NCBI GenBank assembly: GCA_024275415.1
Contig: JAJRZD010000091.1
Span: 1 to 64,000, forward strand
DNA length: 64,000 nt
Source of the DNA: an archaeon
GTDB taxonomy: Archaea; Asgardarchaeota; Thorarchaeia; Thorarchaeales; Thorarchaeaceae
Direction of reading: 5' to 3'
Each line of letters opens with the position of its first letter. Position 1 is the stretch's first letter. The translations under genes and the position numbers were made by a program. The notes beneath the pieces were generated by a model that saw only the letters and a list, made by a program, of their open reading frames with translations, was not told the DNA's origin and did no database searches. Below are positions 50,909-59,898 of the stretch, piece after piece.

Positions 50909-53900
50909 ATGGCAGAGTCAACCAAGCCGGTCTTAATCATCGGTGCTGGAATCGCTGGGATGCGTGCAGCGCTGGATCTGGCTGAAATGGGCGTTCAGGT
51001 CTACATGGTCGAGCGACTGCCTTCGATTGGAGGGCACATGAGCCAGTTGGACAAGACATTTCCTACGCTTGACTGTAGCATGTGTATCCAAGGACCATGG
51101 ATGGTCGACTGCTCACGCCACCCTAACATCGAGATACTTGCTTACTCGACTATTCAAGAGGTTTCGGGGAAGCAAGGAGATTTCAGTGTCAAGGTTCTCA
51201 AACGTACTCGTCGCGTGGATGCAGACAGGTGTACAGGCTGTGGCGACTGCGAGAGGGTATGTCCGATAGAGGTTCCTAACGAATATGATATGGGACTCAA
51301 GATGCGGAAGGCATCGTACATCCCGTTTCCACAGGCAGTGCCGAACATCGCGACAATCGATATCGACAATTGCATCCATTGCATGATGTGTAAGAACACA
51401 TGCAAGGCGGAAGCAATCAATTTCGACATCAAGGACGAAATAATAGAAATCAACGCTGGTTCTATCATCGTCGCGACAGGATACGAGTTATTGGATCCAG
51501 CGACTGTGCCCGAGTATGGATATGGGCGCTTCCCGAATGTTGTGAGCGCGCTTGAGTATGAACGGATGGTATCAGCAAGTGGTCCCACTGGCGGCGTTGT
51601 CATGCGTCCATCCGATGGTCTTGAACCTCACAAGATAGCTTTCGTCCAGTGTGTTGGTTCTCGAGATGTCAACCATTGTTCTTATTGCTCCAAGATTTGC
51701 TGTACCTATGCGACCAAGGAGGCCATCATCACCAAGGAACACACTCCTGAAGTGCACATTGACATCCTCTACAACGACATGCGGGCTTTCGGAAAGGGGT
51801 TCGAGGAATTCCTTGTCCGGGGTGAGCAAGAATACGAGATTAATTATGTCAAAGGTCTCCCCAGCGAGATACTGGAGGATCCAGAAACAAAGAATCTTAT
51901 CGTGCGTCATAGCAACGCGAAAGGACATGAGATATTATCAGACGAGTATGACATGGTCGTCCTTTGCCCCGCAATGGTTCCATCGTCCGATGCACATGTC
52001 TTTGAGAAGTTGGGCATTACAGCTGATGAATATGGGTTCATTCACGCAGCAGGAACATTCCAGAAGACTGCAGCCACAAGCATGCCGGGTATCCATATGT
52101 GCGGTGCATGTGACGAACCAAAGGACATCCCTGATTCAATAGCACAAGGGAGTGCTGCAGCTGCTCTTGCCGTTATGGACATCACAATCACTCGTGCTGA
52201 AGAAACAGAGGCACTCACTGAATCCGACCTGGAACTGATGGCTGCCGAGCCACGGATTGGGGTGATTGTCTGTTCATGCGGGATCAATATCGCGGGAACG
52301 GTTGATGTAGCTGAGGTCACCGAGTATGCAAAGACATTGCCTAATGTTGTCTACGCAGAAAATCTGCTTTACTCGTGTTCCTCAGACTCTCAGGAAGTCA
52401 TCAAGGAAGCCATCAAAGAGCACAACCTGAATCGTGTAGTTGTTGCGTCGTGTACCCCACGGACTCACGAACCATTGTTCCGTGCCACCATCGAGGAGGC
52501 AGGTCTCAACAAATACCTGTTCGAGTTGGCGAACATTCGTGAGCATTGTTCTTGGGTTCACCAATCTGATAAGGACGAGGCCACCGCAAAGGCAATGGAT
52601 CTTGTCAGGATGTCTGTGGCACGTGCGAAGCTTCTTGAGGCGCAGGAGGAAGCTGTGACCCAGATTGAGCCGGTTGTCCTCATCATTGGTGCTGGCGTTG
52701 CTGGGATGTCAGCGGCTGAAGTGGTCGCCAAGAAAGGATTCAAGGTCATTCTCGTTGAGAAAGAAGACAATGTCGGTGGATTCCTGAACGAGCTAAGCAC
52801 TGTCAATTTCAGCCATCAACCGACTTCCGAGATAATCAACGAGTTCAAGAAGAAAATCAATGGCAATGAAAACATCGAACTGTTACTCAATACAGAGGTC
52901 GAGAGTGCAAAGGGCTCTATAGGCGATTTCGAGGTCATACTGAACACACAAGGTGCGAAGAAAGAACTGAAGGTTGGAGTGGTCATCGTCGCCACAGGAG
53001 CAATGGCACTGGAAGAGAAGGGGCTCTATGGATTACAGAAGCTTTCTGAGGTCATGACTGAAGTCGAGTTTAACAACCGTCTAGTTGCTGGTGACGGCTT
53101 CAAGGATGGCGAAACATTTGCAGTAATCCACTGTGCTGGCTCCCGTGAGGATGAATCTCTTGAGAAGGCACGGACATGGTGCTCAGGTATCTGCTGTACA
53201 GTGGCGCTGGAGCACTCGTTAGAACTGCTCGACAAGTATCCCAACTCCAGAATCATCCATCTCTATCGAGACCTGCGGGTCTTCTACAAGGTGGAAGACA
53301 AATATCGGGAGGCACGTAAGAAAGGGATCATATTCCTCCGATTCGACAAGGACTCGCCGCCTAAAGTAAAGAAAGGCAAGGCTAAGACACTACGAGTCGA
53401 GGTCATGGATCAAGTTTTTGGTGCCAATATTGGGCTTGATGTTGATCATGTGGTTCTAGCCACCGCGATGGTTCCACGAGATAACAAGTACATCTCCGAG
53501 CTGTTCAAGGTGCCACTGAATATGTCGGGCTTCTTCATGGAGGCACATCCAAAGCTCCGTCCGGTTGACTTCCAGACCGATGGAGTATTCGTTGCGGGTA
53601 CTGCCACAGCACCAAAAAGCATTGCTGAGTCGATCTCACAAGGGCAGGCAGCTGCATCAAGGGCATTAGTGCCACTTATCAGAGGCATCCGGAAGGCTGA
53701 GGCAATCGTTTCAGTTGTCGATCCTGAGATATGCGTCGGATGTGGCACATGCGAGATTAACTGTGCATACAACGCCATAGAGGTCGTCCCAGGGGATGGC
53801 AGTCATGATTATGCAGTAAGCAATCCTGTCTTGTGTCAGGGTTGTGGTAAGTGTGCTGCCGGCTGTCCAGCAGGTGCCATCACAATGAAGCATTTCACTG

Positions 53901-54361
53901 ATGACCAGATAATATCGCAGATTCGTGCGGCACTTGAGAACCTCTCTCCAACGGAGCCCACCATCGTCACGATAATGTGTAACTGGTGTACCTATGCAGG
54001 GGCAGACGCTGCAGGTGTTGCACGGTTGCAGCAACCTACGAATGTACGAGACATCAGGGTGATGTGTACCGGACGGGTCAGTGTGACGCACATCCTCGAG
54101 GCATTCAGGATGGGTGCCGATATGGTCTGGATATCTGGATGCCACTTTGGCGATTGTCATTATGTGGATGGCAATGTGACCTTTGAGAGGCGTTTTGCTA
54201 TAGCAAAGAAGATCATTGAGAAGGCTGGGCTAGAGCCCGACCGGCTTCAATTCACTCAGATTAGTGCAAGCGAAGGACCCATCTGGGCTGAAACTGTGAA
54301 ACGTTTTGCGAAACTGGCTGAGAAGCTTGGACCAAGTCCATTACGACCACGGGGGCGATAA
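50909..54361 (+). CDS. hdrA: HdrA-HdrA-MvhD fusion: electron-bifurcating heterodisulfide reductase megasubunit
   Basis: A 1150-residue fusion protein. Numbering below counts from 50861, so subtract 16 for the preferred start. First HdrA half: FAD loop IIGAGIAGMRA near 26, HdrA-specific DCSMCIQGPWMVD, ferredoxin-type clusters at 124 (CTGCGDCERVCP) and 171 (CIHCMMCKNTCK). Second half: FAD loop IIGAGVAGMSA near 608, ferredoxin clusters at 958 (CVGCGTCEINCA) and 992 (CQGCGKCAAGCP). From about 1032 it is an MvhD domain (IMCNWCTYAGADAAG, CTGRVS, CHFGDCHY) that normally connects HdrA to a [NiFe] hydrogenase. The unit thus handles bifurcation or confurcation. ATG at 50909 has GGAGTGA eight bases upstream; ATG at 50861 is possible. 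Confidence 0.92.
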   Translation: MAESTKPVLIIGAGIAGMRAALDLAEMGVQVYMVERLPSIGGHMSQLDKTFPTLDCSMCIQGPWMVDCSRHPNIEILAYSTIQEVSGKQGDFSVKVLKRTRRVDADRCTGCGDCERVCPIEVPNEYDMGLKMRKASYIPFPQAVPNIATIDIDNCIHCMMCKNTCKAEAINFDIKDEIIEINAGSIIVATGYELLDPATVPEYGYGRFPNVVSALEYERMVSASGPTGGVVMRPSDGLEPHKIAFVQCVGSRDVNHCSYCSKICCTYATKEAIITKEHTPEVHIDILYNDMRAFGKGFEEFLVRGEQEYEINYVKGLPSEILEDPETKNLIVRHSNAKGHEILSDEYDMVVLCPAMVPSSDAHVFEKLGITADEYGFIHAAGTFQKTAATSMPGIHMCGACDEPKDIPDSIAQGSAAAALAVMDITITRAEETEALTESDLELMAAEPRIGVIVCSCGINIAGTVDVAEVTEYAKTLPNVVYAENLLYSCSSDSQEVIKEAIKEHNLNRVVVASCTPRTHEPLFRATIEEAGLNKYLFELANIREHCSWVHQSDKDEATAKAMDLVRMSVARAKLLEAQEEAVTQIEPVVLIIGAGVAGMSAAEVVAKKGFKVILVEKEDNVGGFLNELSTVNFSHQPTSEIINEFKKKINGNENIELLLNTEVESAKGSIGDFEVILNTQGAKKELKVGVVIVATGAMALEEKGLYGLQKLSEVMTEVEFNNRLVAGDGFKDGETFAVIHCAGSREDESLEKARTWCSGICCTVALEHSLELLDKYPNSRIIHLYRDLRVFYKVEDKYREARKKGIIFLRFDKDSPPKVKKGKAKTLRVEVMDQVFGANIGLDVDHVVLATAMVPRDNKYISELFKVPLNMSGFFMEAHPKLRPVDFQTDGVFVAGTATAPKSIAESISQGQAAASRALVPLIRGIRKAEAIVSVVDPEICVGCGTCEINCAYNAIEVVPGDGSHDYAVSNPVLCQGCGKCAAGCPAGAITMKHFTDDQIISQIRAALENLSPTEPTIVTIMCNWCTYAGADAAGVARLQQPTNVRDIRVMCTGRVSVTHILEAFRMGADMVWISGCHFGDCHYVDGNVTFERRFAIAKKIIEKAGLEPDRLQFTQISASEGPIWAETVKRFAKLAEKLGPSPLRPRGR

Positions 54362-54886
54362 ATGATGACAGAGAGTTGGGGTCAATTCAAAACATTTGAA
54401 GGGAAGAAGTTTGAGGCATTAGATCCTGAGTTCACAAAAGAGGTATCCACTCTAATTGGTGGACAAGACCTGACGGCTTGTTTTCAATGTGCGAAATGTT
54501 CTGCCGGATGCCCCGTGAGCGACAAGGTGAACATCCAAATCCATGAGGTCATGCGGATGCTGGTCTTCGGTTTCAAAGATGTCCTAGATACCGACATGAT
54601 TTGGTTATGTACGACCTGTTATACTTGTCAGGAACGCTGTCCTCAAGGAATCGACATCACAGACATCCTATTTGGTCTCAAGAACATGGCATTCCGTGCC
54701 GGGAAGGCTCCTTCAGGCTACCTTTCTGCAAGGCAGGGTCTCTATGACACGGGACGCCTCTATCCTCCCACGGAATGGGAGCGTGAGGATTTGGAACTCG
54801 ACCCTGTACCTGAGTTCAATATCGACGACACAAAGAAATTACTAGATAAGATGGGTCTGATGAAGTTGGAGGATGATACGCAATGA
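54362..54886 (+). CDS. hdrC: Heterodisulfide reductase subunit C-like (HdrC), pair 3
   Basis: A 174-residue HdrC with two [4Fe-4S] sites: Cys40/43/46/50 (CFQCAKCSAGCP) and Cys83/86/89/93 (CTTCYTCQERCP). It begins directly after the HdrA-MvhD stop (TAA-ATG) and overlaps hdrB by four bases. It is the most diverged of the three hdrC copies, missing the HAVPL tail motif of pairs 1 and 2. It should transfer electrons from HdrA to HdrB in this complex. ATG at 54362 or 54365. Confidence 0.92.
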   Translation: MMTESWGQFKTFEGKKFEALDPEFTKEVSTLIGGQDLTACFQCAKCSAGCPVSDKVNIQIHEVMRMLVFGFKDVLDTDMIWLCTTCYTCQERCPQGIDITDILFGLKNMAFRAGKAPSGYLSARQGLYDTGRLYPPTEWEREDLELDPVPEFNIDDTKKLLDKMGLMKLEDDTQ

Positions 54887-55758
54887 CTCAATCATACGAA
54901 GTATTTCTTGGATGTGCGATACCTAATCGCTTCAACAACTACGAGGCGTCTATGCGTCTGATTGCTAAGGAACTTGATATCGAACTCATCGATTTCGAAG
55001 GTGCTTCCTGTTGTGGCACTGTTGTACTCAAATCTATTGACGAAGATAGCTGGCTCGCCCTTTCGGGACGGAACATCGCTCTTGCAGAGAGTCGAGGACA
55101 TGATATTGTGACCCCCTGCAACGGGTGTTTCGGGTCACTAAAAGACACCGACCATGTGCTCCATGATAGTGAAGAGCACAGAGCACGGGTGAATCAGGCA
55201 TTGAACGAAATCGGCTTGGAGTATACAGGTACAACGAAGGTGCGACATTTTGTTGAGGTTCTCTACGAACTGAAAGATGTGATTAGAGATAAGATTGTTA
55301 ACCCTCTTGATGGACTCAGGATTGCCTTTCATCCAGGATGTCATCTTCTGCGTCCATCTAATGTTGCCGGATTTGATGACCCCGAACTACCAAGAAAAGT
55401 GGATGAACTCCTTGAGCTGACCGGCGCGAAGAGCATTCCATGGAACCTCAAGCTGCGCTGTTGTGGATCCCCACTTCTCATCGCAAGCGAGGATGTAGCC
55501 ACACAAATAATCAAAGAAAAGAATGCGTCCGCCATTGAATCTGGTGCGAACTGTATCGTCACTAACTGTCCTGCATGTCACACACAGTTCGATGTGCAAG
55601 TTTTGGGCTTGAAAGATGAGAACGAGCAATCCCTCGAACTACCTGCACTGTTTGTGACACAAGTACTTGGTGCTGCAATGGATTTAGATCGAGAGATGCT
55701 GGGCTTCGAGTTAAATCGTGTTTCGCTCGATCCTGTCAAAGAGATACTGGGCCTCTGA
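54883..55758 (+). CDS. hdrB: Heterodisulfide reductase subunit B-like (HdrB), pair 3
   Basis: A 291-residue HdrB. The first CCG domain reads GCAIPNRFNNYE, ASCCGTVVL (not CCPAPG as in pairs 1 and 2) and CNGCFGSLK; the second PGCHLLRP, LRCCGSPLL and CPACHTQF. All Cys needed for the two non-cubane clusters appear present. Translation is coupled to hdrC by an ATGA overlap. This gives a complete HdrABC-MvhD operon. The physiological disulfide, if any, is unknown since methyl-coenzyme M reductase genes are not seen here. Confidence 0.92.
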   Translation: MTQSYEVFLGCAIPNRFNNYEASMRLIAKELDIELIDFEGASCCGTVVLKSIDEDSWLALSGRNIALAESRGHDIVTPCNGCFGSLKDTDHVLHDSEEHRARVNQALNEIGLEYTGTTKVRHFVEVLYELKDVIRDKIVNPLDGLRIAFHPGCHLLRPSNVAGFDDPELPRKVDELLELTGAKSIPWNLKLRCCGSPLLIASEDVATQIIKEKNASAIESGANCIVTNCPACHTQFDVQVLGLKDENEQSLELPALFVTQVLGAAMDLDREMLGFELNRVSLDPVKEILGL

Positions 55759-55760
55759 GG

Positions 55761-56339
55761 TCACTTTGCCAACCGACTCTCACCATAGAAGATTTCGCCA
55801 AGCCGCTTCATAGCATCCCGTACACAGTCCTTGTTACCACTGACCTGAAGGTGTCGCTCGCCGTCCAGACTAATGAGCACTCCGCACTCCTCAGCAAGTT
55901 CGCTTACCACTTCGACAGGGATGTCATCGGGAAGTTTGATTCTGAAGAATCCAACATTTTTCTCGCGGGGCAGATCTGAGATATGAATGGGTTTGTCATC
56001 AATCCTCGGGATAATTCGTCCATCAAGAGCATCTTGGAACCTTCTTTCCCATTCCATTCTGGCATTAATGCCTTTTTTTTCTTCGAGCCAGACCATCATT
56101 GTTTCTCTTAATCTCAAGATTTTAAGTTCCATCTCTTCTCTTAGTCGCATATCAGCATGGGATGTAGTGCTGATGTCCTCCTCGAACGAACGCAGATACT
56201 CGATAGTCATCTTTGAGTTTCGCAAATCCGCAAATGTCAGGTCTGGGATGAATGCATCAGTGGCTTGGAGTTCGCCGAGCAGGTCATTGAGAACCATCCA
56301 AGCGGCGCTCAAACCATCAAGGGTGACCATTATCCTCAC
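55761..56339 (-). CDS. DUF2096-like protein coupled to HdrA
   Basis: A 192-residue soluble protein: an N-terminal helix block (LDGLSAAWMVLNDLLGELQ), a long helical middle (EDISTTSHADMRLREEMELKILRLRETMMVWLEEKK) and a C-terminal alpha/beta domain (VGFFRIKLPDDIPVEVV, GVLISLDGERHLQVSG). The pattern resembles archaeal DUF2096 proteins, known from methanogens, without assigned function. Its start overlaps the stop of the HdrA gene upstream (ATGA), so both are co-translated. It may be an assembly or regulatory factor for the HdrA complex. Family call is moderate. Confidence 0.6.
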   Translation of the reverse strand: MRIMVTLDGLSAAWMVLNDLLGELQATDAFIPDLTFADLRNSKMTIEYLRSFEEDISTTSHADMRLREEMELKILRLRETMMVWLEEKKGINARMEWERRFQDALDGRIIPRIDDKPIHISDLPREKNVGFFRIKLPDDIPVEVVSELAEECGVLISLDGERHLQVSGNKDCVRDAMKRLGEIFYGESRLAK

Positions 56340-59300
56340 TCCCTGAGCATCTCTTCGATTTCTTCAAGGAAGCTTTGTTCTCGCCACCAGCGTAGGTCTC
56401 GTGCCCCAGTTGGACAGATGGCCGCACATGCGCCGCATCCTTCGCATTTCATCTCATCCGTTACGCTCTTTCTGACCCCCGGTGTCAATTCTATCATGGA
56501 CACTGCATCATATGGACATATCTCGGAATAGTAGCATAGGTCACATCCGACACACAATTCTTGATTGACCTCTGCAGTGAGAAGCTCGATCTTTACGGTA
56601 CCAAGATTAAGTGGTACAGTCGCCTCACTTGCAGCTCCGCGTGCCTGATTGACAGAATCCTGGACGTTCTTTGCATAGGTCACACCAAGAAATACGCCTG
56701 GCACTGTGGTTTCGACTGGTCTATATTTCATATGCATCTCTGCAAGGAACCCGTCTTGTCCTCTGTTGATACCAATCGCCTTTGCCAAGTCGTCAATGTC
56801 ATGAGGTGCTTCAAGGCCTAATGCTAGAACCACCATATCTGACCTAATTCTGAAGGTTTCTTGGGCAAGCGTATCATAGATAGTCACTATCGCTTCGTCT
56901 GAGTCCGGGACTTTCTCTACCTTTACCGGATTCTCACGCACCCATCGCAGGTACGATACCCCTTTCTGCCTGTTCTCACGCCACATCTCTTCCATACCAT
57001 TGGCATATGGCCTGATGTGTTCCTTGTATGCAGAGAATATCTTGATATCTGGGAACTTCTCCTTGAGCTCTTTCTGCATGGCTATGACTGCAGAGCAACA
57101 TACTCTCGAGCAGTATCTGTTTCCTTCGCCTGGCGACTGGCGCGAACCCACACAATGGATGAACACAGGATTTTTTGGAGGTTTCTTGAGTTCACCATCC
57201 TTGAGCATCCGTTCTAGCTGTAATGTCGAAATGACCGCAGGAACCTCTCCCCACCCATATTCACCTTGCTTTGGTTCGTACACATCAGTACCAACAGTGA
57301 TCACTATCGTACCGACTCGATAGACCGTTTCCTCTTCTGTGTCTAGATTCTTTACTGTGATATCATAATTCCCGTAGGATCCGTCACGCTTTGTCGGAAC
57401 CGTCTTATACAGCACTCGGATTCTCTTTTCTTTCTCCACCTTCTGTTTCAGGCCATCAATTATGTCCTGAGCCGATTCCATCCTTGGGAATAGATGGTAT
57501 AGTTCGTTCAACCGACCGCCAAGCTTGTCCTCCCTTTCTACGAGGACTACGTTGAATCCCTTCCGAGCAATGTCAAGAGCTGCGGTCATCCCTGAAACAC
57601 CACCGCCCACAACCAGCGTAGTGCGTTCCACCTCTACTTCCTTCAGAGGGATGTCTTCATTGTTCACGGCCTTGGCTACGCCGCTGCGTATCATGTCTTG
57701 AGCCTTCTCCTGTCGCTCCTCTCTGGATGCTTGAGTATGCACCAATGCGAGGTGCTCACGCAATCCCACAGGCCCGACCAGATAATATGGTGATAGCCCT
57801 GCAGCCTCAAGGGCACGTCTGAAGGTTGCTTCGTGTTGTAGAGGTGAACAGGAGCCCACCACAACCCGATTGAGTTTGTGCTCCCTGATGGCATCTGTCA
57901 CAAGCTTCTGCCCGGGGTCGCTACACATGAATATGTAGTCCGTACTGTATGCTACATTCGGGAGGCTTTTCGCCCACTCTGCTAGCCCTGGCGAGCTGAT
58001 TTCATTACCAATAATTCCACCACAATGACAGATGAATACGCCAACCCTAGGCTCCTCTGTGATCTCTGCTGGTTCGATTTCTTCTTTTTCAGGTGGAACT
58101 GGAATGGGCAAAATGGAATGGGCTGCCATTGCTGCACCTTTTCCCTCATTGACTGTATCTGTGCCATCTTTTGGACCATGAGCACAACCAGCCACAAATA
58201 CCCCAGATCTGGTCGTTTCAAGCCCCATCGCATTCGCATGTTTCTCTTTGATCCATCCATTTTCATCAAGTTCAATCTTGAGTATTTTTGCGAGCTTTTC
58301 CATCTCTGGATGGGGTCTAAAGCTTGCATTGAGAACGACCATTGAAACATCCTTGATTTCGATGATATCGCCAGTTTCCGTGTTTTCCATTTTCACATAG
58401 AGGTCATGAGTGTCTGGGTCTTCTTGGATTTGAGCGACTCTGCCTCTGATGAACTCGATTCCTTGATTGTGCTGGCTGTCCCAGAGGAACTCTTCAAGAG
58501 CCTTTCCAGCAGTCCTCATGTCCATGTACGTGTAGATGATTTCGCAGTGATCCTCCGGATAGTGCATTCGGGTCACTTGTGCAAGCTTTGCACCGAACGA
58601 GCAACAGACTCTATTGCAATGTCTGCTATATCCGGATATGTTCTCTCGCACATCCCTACTACCCACGCAATTCACGAAAAGAATCTTCTCAGGTTCTTTT
58701 CCGTCTGACGGTCGTACCATGTGCGAGTCGGTCGGTCCTGTTGGATGTGACTGCCGATCGAATTCTAATGATGTGACGACATTTGGGAATATGCCATAAC
58801 CATATTCTCCATAGTCCAATGGTTTGTACTCCTTGAAGCCGGTCGCAACAATCACCGCCCCAACGTTCAGGTCATACACCTTGTCCTCATCGTCATACAT
58901 GATGCAATCCTGTGGACAGACTCCTGCACAAGTGCCACATCCTATACATGCTTCCCTGTCAATGGTAGCTATGAGTGGGATTTGCTGTGGGAAGTTCATG
59001 TATATGGCCTTGCGGAGTGAGAGACCTTCATCGAATTCGTTTGGAACCTCGACAGGACAAGCCCGGATGCATAACTGACAACCTGTGCACTTGTCTTCAT
59101 TAACATAACGTGCCTGTTTCCTCACAGTGACGGTGAAATCTCCAGCACGCCCCTTGACTTTTTCCACCTCTGATAGTGGATGGATAGTGATGTTCGGGTG
59201 TTTCCCGACATATGAAGTGAGTGGGGTCATGACACAGGCTGAACACTCAAGGGCAGGGAATATCTTGTATACCGCCACATAGTTTCCGCCGATATTCACG

Positions 59301-59440
59301 GATTTCTCGATGATATGAGCATGATGCCCCCCTTCTGCGAGGGCAATCGCAGCGTTGATGCCAGCCATTCCCCCACCGATGATAAGGACATCTGTAGGCT
59401 TTGATGGAGCGACCGGTTTTGGTGCTGATTCGCTGACCAT
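56336..59440 (-). CDS. hdrA: HdrA-like double-flavin Fe-S protein (second megasubunit, no MvhD)
   Basis: A 1034-residue two-half HdrA. First half: FAD loop IIGGGMAGINA (about residue 20), Cys pair ECSACVMTP and ferredoxin sites Cys118/121/124/128 and 165/168/171/175. Second half: FAD loop VVGGGVSGMTA near 610, then ferredoxin sites near 962 and 996. The site at 962 is CVGCDLCYYSEICP, with five residues between the third and fourth Cys instead of the usual three. There is no MvhD domain, unlike the HdrA on the other strand. It is divergent from the 59.5-59.9 kb spacer and coupled to the DUF2096-like gene. GGAGACTT precedes the ATG; a TATA-like TTATATC lies near 59489-59496. Confidence 0.92.
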   Translation of the reverse strand: MVSESAPKPVAPSKPTDVLIIGGGMAGINAAIALAEGGHHAHIIEKSVNIGGNYVAVYKIFPALECSACVMTPLTSYVGKHPNITIHPLSEVEKVKGRAGDFTVTVRKQARYVNEDKCTGCQLCIRACPVEVPNEFDEGLSLRKAIYMNFPQQIPLIATIDREACIGCGTCAGVCPQDCIMYDDEDKVYDLNVGAVIVATGFKEYKPLDYGEYGYGIFPNVVTSLEFDRQSHPTGPTDSHMVRPSDGKEPEKILFVNCVGSRDVRENISGYSRHCNRVCCSFGAKLAQVTRMHYPEDHCEIIYTYMDMRTAGKALEEFLWDSQHNQGIEFIRGRVAQIQEDPDTHDLYVKMENTETGDIIEIKDVSMVVLNASFRPHPEMEKLAKILKIELDENGWIKEKHANAMGLETTRSGVFVAGCAHGPKDGTDTVNEGKGAAMAAHSILPIPVPPEKEEIEPAEITEEPRVGVFICHCGGIIGNEISSPGLAEWAKSLPNVAYSTDYIFMCSDPGQKLVTDAIREHKLNRVVVGSCSPLQHEATFRRALEAAGLSPYYLVGPVGLREHLALVHTQASREERQEKAQDMIRSGVAKAVNNEDIPLKEVEVERTTLVVGGGVSGMTAALDIARKGFNVVLVEREDKLGGRLNELYHLFPRMESAQDIIDGLKQKVEKEKRIRVLYKTVPTKRDGSYGNYDITVKNLDTEEETVYRVGTIVITVGTDVYEPKQGEYGWGEVPAVISTLQLERMLKDGELKKPPKNPVFIHCVGSRQSPGEGNRYCSRVCCSAVIAMQKELKEKFPDIKIFSAYKEHIRPYANGMEEMWRENRQKGVSYLRWVRENPVKVEKVPDSDEAIVTIYDTLAQETFRIRSDMVVLALGLEAPHDIDDLAKAIGINRGQDGFLAEMHMKYRPVETTVPGVFLGVTYAKNVQDSVNQARGAASEATVPLNLGTVKIELLTAEVNQELCVGCDLCYYSEICPYDAVSMIELTPGVRKSVTDEMKCEGCGACAAICPTGARDLRWWREQSFLEEIEEMLRE

Positions 59441-59898
59441 TGGACAAGTCTCCAGCAGGGATTACAACGTAGGTGTGGTCGAGTTGAACGATATAATCTT
59501 TCTGTCATGTTTGACTTAACAATGACTAAACGACATCTCGTTCAGTTTTGAAGCATTGATGCTCTTACTGTATCTACGAATGGTAGCGATGCGGCTGTGT
59601 GACAAGCCTATTGGTTTGAGCCTAAGAGATGCAAGCTGTGATCAGCGCTATTGTGCTGATTCTTTGTCATTGGTGGTTTCAAGTGCATCAAAACTTGTGT
59701 ACTGCATCTCAATACCTTCAGGCAATTGTCTTCGTGTATTGTCCTGTCACGACCTTCTATCTGTTATGGCATTCCTACGCACCATTGGCTTTGAACGAGA
59801 TGATTCCAACTAGCACCAATCATGGAAAACAGATACTGTCGCACTTGTCACACTACTAAGACATCATTGCAACTGTTGAAAATGTTCTACTAAAACAC
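59441..59898. other. Intergenic region, no convincing gene
   Basis: A 458-base spacer. All six frames were read; none shows plausible protein sequence with a ribosome site. The left edge holds the minus-strand promoter of the HdrA gene (TATA-like at about 59489-59496, TTAACAATG at 59516-59524). It may contain decayed sequence or regulatory elements for the helicase gene. Confidence 0.4.

Noticed and set aside
53958..54361. Selenocysteine in the MvhD domain of HdrA
   Set aside because: The positions that are Sec in some methanogen proteins are ordinary Cys or Thr codons here.
59556..59859. Two plus-strand frames of 85 and 76 residues before the helicase
   Set aside because: No ribosome sites and composition unlike proteins; they overlap each other in different frames.
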